A model generated the notes under the pieces. That model saw only the letters and a program-made list of their open reading frames with translations, was not told the origin of the DNA and ran no database searches. This document shows, one piece after another, positions 18,287-24,984 of a DNA stretch of 24,984 nucleotides; within the stretch, counting starts at the first letter, position 1; the number at the start of each line of letters is the position of its first letter. Location of the stretch: positions 1-24,984 of IMG/VR virus record IMGVR_UViG_3300009164_000337, one strand, 5' to 3'. A program made the translations under genes and the position numbers. The stretch comes from a virus.

Positions 18287-19366
18287 ATGCCAGAAATATC
18301 ACAGTTACCAATTATATTAACTGCCACAAATCAAACTTACCTTGTTTCTGTAACCAACGGTGTTGCACAAAGATTAGCCTTTAGTGGAGTTAGTCAAATT
18401 GAGGGACCTTTGGGATATACAGGATCAAGGGGTGTTGGGTATACTGGATCTGTTAGTAATATTCCTGGATATATTGGATCAAAAGGATTTACAGGATCAT
18501 TTGGATTCGTTGGAAGCTCTGGTGCTTATGCCGCTGTGGGATTTTCTGGAAGCCGGGGGTCTGTTGGTTTTAATGGAAGTTTAGGATATACTGGTAGTCA
18601 AGGACAGGGGTATACAGGAAGTCGAGGAGAACCAGGTTCTGCTGTTGACAGAGGATTTGTAGGAAGTCGAGGAACCGCAGGAGTTAATGGAACACTTGGA
18701 TTTACTGGTAGTAGAGGAGATACAGGAAATACTGGTGAGACTGGGTTTGTGGGATCAATGGGATTTTTTGGAAGTAGAGGATTTGCTGGATCAGCAGGAT
18801 TAAATGCTACAGGATACTTTGGATCGAGAGGATTTACTGGTAGTAAAGGGGAGACCGGATCAGGATTTACAGGATCAGCCGGTGTTGGATTTCGAGGAAG
18901 CCAAGGCGAACAAGGTCCACAAGGACCACAAGGTATCCAGGGAACTGCCGCCGCAAGTGTTGCAGTAGGTAACGGGTTTATTGCTTATGGTAATGGGTCT
19001 GGGATCACAGGAAACAGTTTTTTAACCACAGATGGTAATGGAAATTTATCTGCTTCCGGTGATATAACAGCGTTTGCAACATCTGATCAAAGATTAAAAA
19101 CTAATATAGAAATAATTGTAGATGCTTTAGATAAAGTTAATCGTATTAGTGGTATAACGTTTAATTGGAACGAAAATGCAGAAGGTAAAGACCTTACTCG
19201 TAGAGAAGCAGGAGTTTTAGCACAACAGATTCAAGCAATATTACCTGAAGTTGTAACAGAACGAGAAAATGGCACTTTGGCTGTTCGGTATGAATTGTTA
19301 GTTCCGTTGCTTATAGAAGCTATTAAAGAGTTATCAACAGAAGTTAACAAATTAAAAAATTCTTAA
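18287..19366 (+). CDS. Collagen-like tail fibre protein with C-terminal S74 self-cleaving chaperone
   Basis: Probably a trimeric fibre or adhesin. Residues 1-40 form a short N-terminal domain (MPEISQLPII...) likely to attach the fibre to the virion. Residues 43-205 are Gly-rich with 18 copies of G[FY]xGS, ending in a classical collagen-like stretch GEQGPQGPQGIQG (207-219). After a spacer (NGNGNLSASGDI-type, 230-262) comes the intramolecular chaperone: ATSDQRLKTNI, with Ser266 and Lys271 in the S-x4-K spacing of the catalytic dyad of S74/endosialidase-type domains, then the NRISGITFNW strand and a C-terminal coiled-coil-prone tail (YELLVPLLIEAIKELSTEVNKL). By family knowledge the domain folds the trimer and then cuts just before Ser266, releasing about 94 residues. 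The gene starts 2 bases after the giant gene's stop behind AGGAGG, so it is likely cotranslated. The fibre's target is unknown. Confidence 0.88.
   Translation: MPEISQLPIILTATNQTYLVSVTNGVAQRLAFSGVSQIEGPLGYTGSRGVGYTGSVSNIPGYIGSKGFTGSFGFVGSSGAYAAVGFSGSRGSVGFNGSLGYTGSQGQGYTGSRGEPGSAVDRGFVGSRGTAGVNGTLGFTGSRGDTGNTGETGFVGSMGFFGSRGFAGSAGLNATGYFGSRGFTGSKGETGSGFTGSAGVGFRGSQGEQGPQGPQGIQGTAAASVAVGNGFIAYGNGSGITGNSFLTTDGNGNLSASGDITAFATSDQRLKTNIEIIVDALDKVNRISGITFNWNENAEGKDLTRREAGVLAQQIQAILPEVVTERENGTLAVRYELLVPLLIEAIKELSTEVNKLKNS
18413..18901 (+). repeat. Collagen-like Gly-aromatic repeat tract
   Basis: Encodes residues 43-205, with 18 copies of the pentapeptide G-[FY]-x-G-S, mostly spaced 6 to 15 residues apart. 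The DNA is a degenerate tandem repeat around GGATTTACAGGATCA-like units. Such tracts often vary in copy number through recombination. Confidence 0.85.
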
Positions 19367-19369
19367 CAT

Positions 19370-20056
19370 ATGGCACTCCCGATATCTGGACCTCTTTCTT
19401 TTAGTGCAATAGCAACTGAAGCTGGCGATTCGGGTTCTCATTACTTTGGCGAAAGCGTTTTTAGGGCACTGATCAATAAACCATCTGGCCCTGTGAGTTT
19501 TAGTAATTTCCGAGGGGCATCTTTATCAGCACTTTCGGGTACTGGCACCACTTTACACAGTGCCGGCTCTGGCTCTGCTAATTTATTAATTGAAAGAATT
19601 GGAGCACCAACTAATGCGATTAAAGTAACAATGAGTATTAACGGAGCAAATGCTGTTTGGAATTTTACTACAGATGGTGGATACGGTACATATACTTCGG
19701 CATTAACATCTGCTAATAACGGAAATGCGGCCTATGCACTAACTCAGGCATTTTACGGACATTCTGCAAGTGGCTATGGCTGGGTAAACTATGACGGAAC
19801 TAATGTAATGATATCTATTGATTTTGGAACTTATTCATTTGCATCTCCTCCAAATATTTACGGGAATTTCCTTTCAAATCAGGGGTTAGGGGTAGGATGT
19901 CCTCCAGACGGAAGCAACAGTCAAACAGGTACAGTTGCCCAGGGAAGAAGAGATGCGGCGCAAATGCTGAACCCTCTCTATACAGAAAGTTATCCAATTA
20001 GGAACGGATATCCTGGTATTGTAACAAAGTTTTATCCAGCAACTAGGATAGCATAG
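19370..20056 (+). CDS. Hypothetical virion/fibre protein (MALPxSGPLSFS-type N-terminus)
   Basis: I do not recognise a function. The N-terminus (MALPISGPLSFSAIATEAG, then INKPSGPVSFSNFRGAS at about 35-51) matches a pattern I know from small tail-associated proteins of aquatic T4-like phages, where PxSGxISFSxFxG repeats occur. The remainder (about 55-228) is rich in Gly, Ser, Ala and Asn with alternating strands and no evident catalytic motif; Cys is rare. There is no signal peptide or coiled coil. It starts 3 bases after the fibre gene's stop, without a Shine-Dalgarno sequence, so it probably depends on translation of the upstream gene. Base composition is richer in G+C than in the neighbours at its 5' end (about 44% over 19381-19620 by hand count). 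Could be a fibre tip, adhesin or decoration protein; this is inference from position. Confidence 0.7.
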   Translation: MALPISGPLSFSAIATEAGDSGSHYFGESVFRALINKPSGPVSFSNFRGASLSALSGTGTTLHSAGSGSANLLIERIGAPTNAIKVTMSINGANAVWNFTTDGGYGTYTSALTSANNGNAAYALTQAFYGHSASGYGWVNYDGTNVMISIDFGTYSFASPPNIYGNFLSNQGLGVGCPPDGSNSQTGTVAQGRRDAAQMLNPLYTESYPIRNGYPGIVTKFYPATRIA

Positions 20057-20079
20057 AATAATGTATAGAATTTTAATAG

Positions 20080-20087
20080 CATAAATA
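20080..20087 (+). promoter_or_regulatory. Candidate T4-type late promoter
   Basis: CATAAATA in the 36-base gap after the 19370-20056 gene, identical to the octamer at 1177-1184. It ends 5 bases before the ATG at 20093, the same spacing as at gp25. No hairpin is visible in this gap. Confidence 0.5.
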
Positions 20088-20092
20088 TCATT

Positions 20093-20722
20093 ATGGGAAC
20101 AGATAAAATGGATCAAAAACCAAACGAAATTGGCGGTGTAAACGTCGTGGGTCATATTAAAATATTTGACCCTACAACTAATGAAGTCTTTATTGACAAA
20201 CGTAATGCTATTCATCACGAGAATTTTAGTAAAGCATTAGCAAACAGTATAAGTAATCAAGGTCGTGGAACCATTGCAGAAATGGTATTTGGAAATGGCG
20301 GAACACGAGTAGATCAAACAGGCATTATTACGTATCTTACTCCTAATGTTATTGGATCTGGTTCAAGTTTATATAATCAAACATATTACAAAATTGTTGA
20401 TGCGGCTAGTGCTAGTGATCTTGATCCTGCTAGAAATTATATGCAGGTACGACACGTTGCAGGTGCGCCGTATTCAGATGTGCTAGTTAGTTGTTTATTA
20501 GATTTTGGAGAGCCTAGTTCTCAACAAGCGTACGATAATGCCACTAATGCTGACAGCGCATTTGTATTTGATGAATTAGGATTAAAAGCCTACAGCCCCG
20601 ACGGAGCAAACACAGGTGATTTATTAACCCATGTTATTTTTCATCCTGTACAAAAGTCGTTAAATCGCATGATACAAATTGATTATACAGTAAGAATACA
20701 GAGTCTTACTAGTGGAATGTAA
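20093..20722 (+). CDS. Conserved hypothetical virion protein of T4-like phages
   Basis: Recognised by eye as a conserved family of aquatic T4-like phages with no assigned role. Marks: VGHIKIFDPTTNEVFIDKRN (19-38), AIHHENFSKALA (39-50), EMVFGNGGT (63-71), LYNQTYYKIVD (93-103), DPARNYMQV (111-119), FVFDELGLKAYS (157-168) and LLTHVIFHPVQKSLNR (177-192). The fold is probably beta-rich; no enzyme motif, membrane segment or signal peptide is seen. Start choice is uncertain. ATG 20093 lies 5 bases behind CATAAATA and lacks a Shine-Dalgarno sequence. A second ATG at 20108 (Met6) follows GGGA at 20095-20098 with ordinary spacing and would leave a leader of about 15 bases from the predicted transcription start. 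The conserved part begins near residue 18, so both starts fit. Two bases separate its stop from the next gene. Likely part of the fibre assembly. Confidence 0.78.
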   Translation: MGTDKMDQKPNEIGGVNVVGHIKIFDPTTNEVFIDKRNAIHHENFSKALANSISNQGRGTIAEMVFGNGGTRVDQTGIITYLTPNVIGSGSSLYNQTYYKIVDAASASDLDPARNYMQVRHVAGAPYSDVLVSCLLDFGEPSSQQAYDNATNADSAFVFDELGLKAYSPDGANTGDLLTHVIFHPVQKSLNRMIQIDYTVRIQSLTSGM

Positions 20723-20724
20723 TA

Positions 20725-22761
20725 ATGCCATATACAATAAAATTCACTGACCCAAGTAAAATAGAAACTATCACAGTACCTGATATGCCTCCTGGCATTA
20801 ATACTGTTGATACTGATTTGAATCTGTTAGGTCGAGGATATCCTAATTATGGACAAAAGACAGCAGAAAACTTTGTTCATTTATTAGAAAACTTTTCTAG
20901 TCCTGCTTATCCAGAAAATGCTATTCAAGGTCAATTATGGTATGATAACAGTACCAACAAATTACAGATTAATCGTGCATCTTCGGGGCAAACATGGACC
21001 CCAGCAGGTGGAGTTTGGCAACAAGCCGACGAACCAGTAGACGCTATTACTGGAGATTTATGGGTTGATACAAATAGTATTTTATTAAACATTAAAACTG
21101 ACACAGGATGGTCACAGGTTTCAAACACCAGTACAGGATTTACAGGTGCTTTTGCATCTTTATTGTATGATGATGTTGATACTCCGCATTGGGTAATAGA
21201 ACATAAAGTTCAAGACATAACTATAGCAGTTGATTCTGCCGATTCGTTTTTCCCTAATCCACCTATAGTTAATTTTCCGTTTCAAATAAACACTGGTACT
21301 ACTATTACAACTCTTGGAAAGTTCTGGGGAAGTTCTCAATCTGCAGACGGATTAAATCTTTATTATGGTAATCAAACTTTAAGATTACCGACTGATCGGT
21401 TTTTTGTTAAAGACGATTTAACACTCCCAGGGCCAGGACAAATAATCACAGGTAGAGTATATTTTCAAAATACTCAAGGGGTTGTATTAACTACACAAGA
21501 CGACCCAACAGGTGCTAGTAATGGTACAATACAATTATTAAAATCTGGCAATAATTTAGAAATTGTAAACAATATCAACTATGGTGATATTTTATTAAAA
21601 ACTAATTTTGGCACAGGAAAAGTTAAAATAAATTCCACAGTGGCATCAAGGTCTACGTCTACTGGAGCATTAATTGTTTCTGGAGGAGTTGGTATTAGTG
21701 GAGATGTTCATGTTGGCGGATCATTATATCTATCAACCCTGAGTAATTTTCATTACACATCATTAGTAACTGGATCTTCTGATAATGTTTTTGGAGGAGC
21801 ACCCGGTCAATTAGTTTACCAAGAGTCTGCTGGTACAACAGGATTTGTTAACACAGGTACAACAGGATCAATCCTAGTTAGTAGAGGGGCCGAAGTTCCA
21901 ATCTATGTTACAACTTCAAGTATATATGTTGCAAAATCTGTGCAAGCAGATACGCTAATGGGCGGAACTGCTGGACAATTTGTTATTCAAACTGGAACAA
22001 ATCAAACAGGATTTATTAGTACAAGTAGCATCTATGTTAATTCTTCGGTTTATACAGATAACATAAAAGGTGGTGCAACAGGAAGTATTCCTGTACAAGC
22101 GTCATCTGGTGAGACAGGATTTTTAGGAGTAGGAACTCCTGGTCAAGTATTAGTAGTTGATGGTGATTCTCCTACTTGGGTAGATCCAGCAGTGGTATCA
22201 GTTGTGCTTATCCAAGCGGCAATTGCAGCCGCAATACCAGATGGAGTTATATTATTATGGAGTGGAAATACTTCAAATATTCCAGAGAATTGGGCGTTAT
22301 GTGATGGTAATAACGATACTCCTAATTTAACAGATAAATTTATTGTAGGAGCCGGGAATACTTATGATTCTGGCGATGTTGGCGGTACTGCTGATGCAAT
22401 CGTTGTTGCTCACAACCATACAGCATCTAGTTCTGCTTCGAGTTCTGCTTCGAGTTCTGCTTCTAGTGTAGTTACTGACCCGACTCACAGTCATACAACA
22501 ACAGTTCCTTTTGGCCCAGGAGATACATCATATTCCGGTGGTGGTGGCGGAAACTTTGGTGGAGTAACAAATACATATGCTAGTTCGGCTGCGGGAACAG
22601 GAATAACAGTAGCAACTAGCGTATCAACTAATGTAACAACAAACGTATCGACTACAGTTGATAGTACAGGTGATGGCGGGAGCAACATGAATTTACCTCC
22701 GTATTATTCATTATGCTATATTATGAAAGTACCACCACCGCCTGCACCACCTGCACCTTAA
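20725..22761 (+). CDS. Tail fibre protein with tail-collar domain (first of three N-terminal paralogues)
   Basis: A probable host-recognition fibre. Residues 1-133 are the N-terminal domain shared with the next two genes: DLNLLGRGYPNYGQ, ENFVHLLENF, GQLWYD (69-74) and GDLWVD (110-115). The middle is a fibre shaft, with a STGALIVSGGVGISGDVHVGG segment (about 310-330) and imperfect repeats of the form GGxxGQxVxQ...TGF (about 355-475). Residues 504-560 form a phage tail-collar domain: DGVILLWSGNTSNIPENWALC, then PNLTDKFIVGAG and AHNHT. Ser-Ala repeats (569-580), a Gly-rich loop and a conserved end NLPPYYSLCYIMK (656-668) follow, finishing in a Pro/Ala tail (PPPPAPPAP). The C-terminal arrangement matches short-tail-fibre and collar proteins. 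The start is 2 bases after the previous stop, so coupling is likely; no strong Shine-Dalgarno sequence. Receptor unknown. Confidence 0.87.
   Translation: MPYTIKFTDPSKIETITVPDMPPGINTVDTDLNLLGRGYPNYGQKTAENFVHLLENFSSPAYPENAIQGQLWYDNSTNKLQINRASSGQTWTPAGGVWQQADEPVDAITGDLWVDTNSILLNIKTDTGWSQVSNTSTGFTGAFASLLYDDVDTPHWVIEHKVQDITIAVDSADSFFPNPPIVNFPFQINTGTTITTLGKFWGSSQSADGLNLYYGNQTLRLPTDRFFVKDDLTLPGPGQIITGRVYFQNTQGVVLTTQDDPTGASNGTIQLLKSGNNLEIVNNINYGDILLKTNFGTGKVKINSTVASRSTSTGALIVSGGVGISGDVHVGGSLYLSTLSNFHYTSLVTGSSDNVFGGAPGQLVYQESAGTTGFVNTGTTGSILVSRGAEVPIYVTTSSIYVAKSVQADTLMGGTAGQFVIQTGTNQTGFISTSSIYVNSSVYTDNIKGGATGSIPVQASSGETGFLGVGTPGQVLVVDGDSPTWVDPAVVSVVLIQAAIAAAIPDGVILLWSGNTSNIPENWALCDGNNDTPNLTDKFIVGAGNTYDSGDVGGTADAIVVAHNHTASSSASSSASSSASSVVTDPTHSHTTTVPFGPGDTSYSGGGGGNFGGVTNTYASSAAGTGITVATSVSTNVTTNVSTTVDSTGDGGSNMNLPPYYSLCYIMKVPPPPAPPAP
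22429..22464 (+). repeat. 12-bp tandem repeat, three copies
   Basis: AGTTCTGCTTCG at 22429-22440 and 22441-22452, then AGTTCTGCTTCT at 22453-22464. It encodes (SSAS)x3 at residues 569-580 in the tail-collar fibre gene, just after the AHNHT motif. Length is a multiple of three, so copy-number change would stay in frame. Confidence 0.9.
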
Positions 22762-22788
22762 GGACTACTAATAACGGTTTAGAATATT

Positions 22789-23850
22789 ATGGCATATACA
22801 CTTTATAACTCCGACGGCACTATATTAACTATCCTTGCTGATAATACAGTAGATCAATCTACGACTAGTCTTGCTTTAGTAGGCAAAAATACTAATTCTT
22901 ATGGTCAATATATAAATGAGAATTTTATAAAACTTTTAAGTAGCGGAGCTAGTTCAGCTGTAAATCGTCCTCTTAGCCCAATTACTGGTCAATTTTGGTA
23001 CAACATTGTCTCGGGACAGTTACAGATATTTGATAATGAATTAGGTTGGAGAAATGTAATTGGAGCTGAAATAAATCCTAATCTTCCTGATACTTTAGCA
23101 GTTGGAGATTTATGGTTTGATCAAGATAATAAACAGTTAAACATAAAGATCAATGCTAGTTCTTCAACATGGGTCATTGGGCCTGCATTTAGTTCAATTA
23201 TTGGCGATAACGGATGGATTGTTCCTGAAATTAATATACTTGATACACAGGGTAATAATCAACAAGTATCTTTATTAAAAAATTACGGTACTACTATTGG
23301 TGCAATGAGTTTGTATGAATTTACAGCAAGTCAAAGCGACAGTCTAGCATATTTTAATACAGCATCTGCTGTAGTAGCTAGCGGATTAACTATCCAAGGG
23401 GACATATATTATACAGGAAAACTAATTAACAAGTATCTATCTTTAAGTATTGATTTACAATCATTGTATTTCCAACAAGGTAGCGCGGCTTCTTTTTCAC
23501 CGTATGATTACAGTAGTATTGTTGCTTTTCAAAATCCTGCAATTGCAAATTATCTTGCGTTGATGTATCCACCTGTAAATAATAATTTATACGGGTTATA
23601 TGATGAACCAGGATTACCAGTTGGATCAGAAGCTCGAGTGATGGTACATACTCCTGCACAACAAAATACAGATAACGATTACGATGATTATCAAGTAAGA
23701 CGATTCTCAATTGTTTACGATTCGGGAGCAGAACAAAATAGATGGGATTCAGTTATGGTCTATCCTATTCCAGGATACACGTCTTTAAGTAATATAGTAC
23801 CAGATCCTAACCCAACATTTACACCCACTTGGACAAATGTACCAGAGTAA
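22789..23850 (+). CDS. Fibre-like virion protein (second N-terminal paralogue)
   Basis: Shares its first ~132 residues with the two neighbouring genes: SLALVGKNTNSYGQYINENF (27-46), ITGQFWYN (65-72) and GDLWFDQDNKQLNI (106-119). By comparison this segment is likely an anchor or assembly domain. The rest differs: about 133-250 is Ser/Ala/Tyr-rich with beta-like alternation (DNGWIVPEINILDTQG, NYGTTIGAMSLYEF), and the C-terminal 100 residues have YLALMYPPVNNNLYGLYDEP, EARVMVHTPAQQ and YQVRRFSIVYDSGAEQNRWD, which I cannot assign to a family. There is no tail-collar or self-cleaving chaperone domain, so its trimer-folding mechanism, if any, is unclear. The 27-base gap upstream has no ATAAATA site, hairpin or clear Shine-Dalgarno sequence. 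It probably encodes an alternative or additional fibre. Confidence 0.75.
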   Translation: MAYTLYNSDGTILTILADNTVDQSTTSLALVGKNTNSYGQYINENFIKLLSSGASSAVNRPLSPITGQFWYNIVSGQLQIFDNELGWRNVIGAEINPNLPDTLAVGDLWFDQDNKQLNIKINASSSTWVIGPAFSSIIGDNGWIVPEINILDTQGNNQQVSLLKNYGTTIGAMSLYEFTASQSDSLAYFNTASAVVASGLTIQGDIYYTGKLINKYLSLSIDLQSLYFQQGSAASFSPYDYSSIVAFQNPAIANYLALMYPPVNNNLYGLYDEPGLPVGSEARVMVHTPAQQNTDNDYDDYQVRRFSIVYDSGAEQNRWDSVMVYPIPGYTSLSNIVPDPNPTFTPTWTNVPE

Positions 23851-23852
23851 CT

Positions 23853-23857
23853 AAGGA
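23853..23857 (+). promoter_or_regulatory. Ribosome binding site of the third paralogue
   Basis: AAGGA, 5 bases before the ATG at 23863, in a 12-base gap. It supports this start for a gene with no stop inside the window. Confidence 0.6.
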
Positions 23858-23862
23858 ATATC

Positions 23863-24984
23863 ATGCCATACCTATTATACAAAACTAACGGAAAAGTATT
23901 AACAACAGTTGATGATTCAAATGTGGATATTAGTACTAGCTTAAATCTTGTTGGTAAAAATTATGCCGGTTATGGATTAGCTATAAATGAAAATTTTGTT
24001 TATATTTTAGAAAACTTTGCCAATACAACAGCTCCTGCTAAACCTATTATTGGACAAACTTGGTTTGATAGTACCCCTACACAAAATAAATTAAAAGTTT
24101 ACGATGGTGCCGGCTTCAAGGGGCTAGCAACTATAAGAATACAAAAGAGTGTTCCTATTTCTAGTGTGGTTGGCGACTTATGGTGGGATACACAAAATAC
24201 CCTATTAAAAGGATTTGATGGATCAACTTATCAAATTATAGGACCTAGTTTAAGTATCAAAGCCAACTGGTTACCAAATGATGAATATTCAGGTGTAAGT
24301 AGTCCTGCTATAACAATACTCCGCGGTAGTATTGGTAATAAAGCAATTGCGGTAATGTCAGAAAATAATAGTTATGAAATATATTCAGACATATATGGAT
24401 TTACTCCTTATGAAAGTGTGGATCTTGAGCCCAGCCGTTTTTCTAATGTTATTAGAGGAATAACTCTTGCTGGAGCAAACGATGGTACAGATCCGACTGC
24501 TCCATTAGGAAGTACTCGAGGACAGGGATATTATTTTTGGGGAACAGCCGCAGAGGCATTATCGGCGGTTAAATCAGATACTGTTTCCTTAACAACATCA
24601 ACAGTTGGTGACACATATTATGTTCCATTAGCAAGTACTAGTACTGGTAATTCAGTATTAGCAACTGATTCTGGTATTACCTATAACCCAGGAACTCCGG
24701 GAGTATTAAACACGGTAGCATCAAGTGCTAGATTTGCTGACCTAGCAGAAAGGTATGCGGCAGATAGTGTTTACGAAGAAGGTACCGTTTTAGTCATAGG
24801 TGGCGAGGCTGAAGTCACTACTACATATATTCCAGGTGATGTAAAAGTTATTGGAATTGTAAGCAAAAATCCAGCATATCGCATGAATTCCGAGGCAGGA
24901 TCCGACGAAACTCACCCCTATATTGCCTTAAAAGGTCGAGTACCTTGTAAGGTGGTGGGTCGTGTACAACGAGGCGACTTATTA
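23863..24984 (+). CDS. Fibre-like virion protein (third N-terminal paralogue), 3'-partial
   Basis: An open frame of 374 codons from ATG 23863 to the window end, translated by hand. The N-terminal domain matches the previous two genes: SLNLVGKNYAGYGLAINENF (26-45), ENFANTTAPAKPIIGQTWFD (50-69) and GDLWWD (104-109). A middle part (about 135-285) is Thr/Ser-rich and beta-like (VSSPAITILRGSIGNKAIAV). From residue 291 comes a distinct C-terminal domain: FADLAERY, then YEEGTVLVIGGEAEV, VKVIGIVSKNPAYRMN, and YIALKGRVPCKVVGRVQRGD running off the edge. I associate this type of domain with C-terminal regions of phage appendage proteins and with IMC autoprocessing (peptidase G2-like) domains; that link is from memory and is tentative. 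The complete length, and any catalytic residues further on, cannot be seen. It directly follows its paralogue and is likely a further fibre or adhesin. Confidence 0.82.
   Translation, partial: MPYLLYKTNGKVLTTVDDSNVDISTSLNLVGKNYAGYGLAINENFVYILENFANTTAPAKPIIGQTWFDSTPTQNKLKVYDGAGFKGLATIRIQKSVPISSVVGDLWWDTQNTLLKGFDGSTYQIIGPSLSIKANWLPNDEYSGVSSPAITILRGSIGNKAIAVMSENNSYEIYSDIYGFTPYESVDLEPSRFSNVIRGITLAGANDGTDPTAPLGSTRGQGYYFWGTAAEALSAVKSDTVSLTTSTVGDTYYVPLASTSTGNSVLATDSGITYNPGTPGVLNTVASSARFADLAERYAADSVYEEGTVLVIGGEAEVTTTYIPGDVKVIGIVSKNPAYRMNSEAGSDETHPYIALKGRVPCKVVGRVQRGDLL

Noticed and set aside
18384-18584. + strand frame of 66 codons in the collagen-like gene
   Set aside because: A repetitive Leu/Asp-rich shadow produced by reading the Gly repeat out of frame.
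18413-18901. Short repeated DNA units that could suggest a CRISPR-like array
   Set aside because: Units are degenerate, lack constant-length spacers and translate to an in-frame Gly-rich protein repeat.
20057-20092. Possible terminator in the gap between fibre genes
   Set aside because: AT-rich but with no GC stem or T-run; the same is true of the gaps at 1170-1204 and 22762-22788.
19886-20218. Antisense open frame of 110 codons spanning the gap before the 20093 gene
   Set aside because: Overlaps two convincing genes; its composition (Cys, Ile and Phe rich) is that of a reverse-strand shadow and no start signals support it.
1-24984. tRNA genes, integrase, insertion sequences or host metabolic genes
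   Set aside because: Looked for in the gaps and reading frames; the gaps are too short for a tRNA and no such proteins appear.

Overview
The window is a stretch of the virion-assembly region of an AT-rich, T4-like contractile-tailed phage. All genes lie on the + strand, packed with gaps of 2 to 36 bases, and about 98% of the sequence is coding. The phage identity rests on recognisable baseplate proteins in T4 order: a gp5-like hub/lysozyme C-terminal part, gp25, then gp6. They are followed by very large, fibre-like virion proteins of the kind carried by marine and freshwater T4-like phages (cyanophage, pelagiphage and uncultured aquatic myophage style). The sequence does not identify the host. 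I see no tRNA, CRISPR array, insertion sequence, integrase or host gene.

Layout. Bases 1-4699 are the baseplate module: peptidoglycan-cutting hub domain (1-684, probably the 3' end of a longer gene), gp25 (696-1169) and an enlarged gp6 (1205-4699). Bases 4704-18284 are one uninterrupted 4526-residue reading frame, more than half the window. It is a mosaic of virion modules, including what looks like a complete seven-bladed FG-GAP (integrin-alpha-like) beta-propeller. Bases 18287-24984 hold fibre and adhesin genes: a collagen-like fibre with a self-cleaving S74 chaperone, two hypothetical virion proteins, and three tandem genes that share an N-terminal domain but have different C-termini (a tail-collar domain, an unknown end, and a domain cut by the window edge).

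How the genes fit together. gp25 and gp6 form part of the baseplate wedge. The giant protein sits where T4 carries the other wedge genes and is likely part of the baseplate or its periphery. The downstream fibre genes probably supply host recognition, attached through shared N-terminal anchors and folded by C-terminal chaperones. The gp5-like domain would open the cell wall.

Regulation. Three intergenic sites match the T4 late promoter core ATAAATA (683-690, 1177-1184, 20080-20087). Two of them lie exactly 5 bases before an ATG that has no Shine-Dalgarno sequence, which raises the possibility of leaderless late mRNAs. No rho-independent terminator is visible. There is no stretch longer than 36 bases without a gene.
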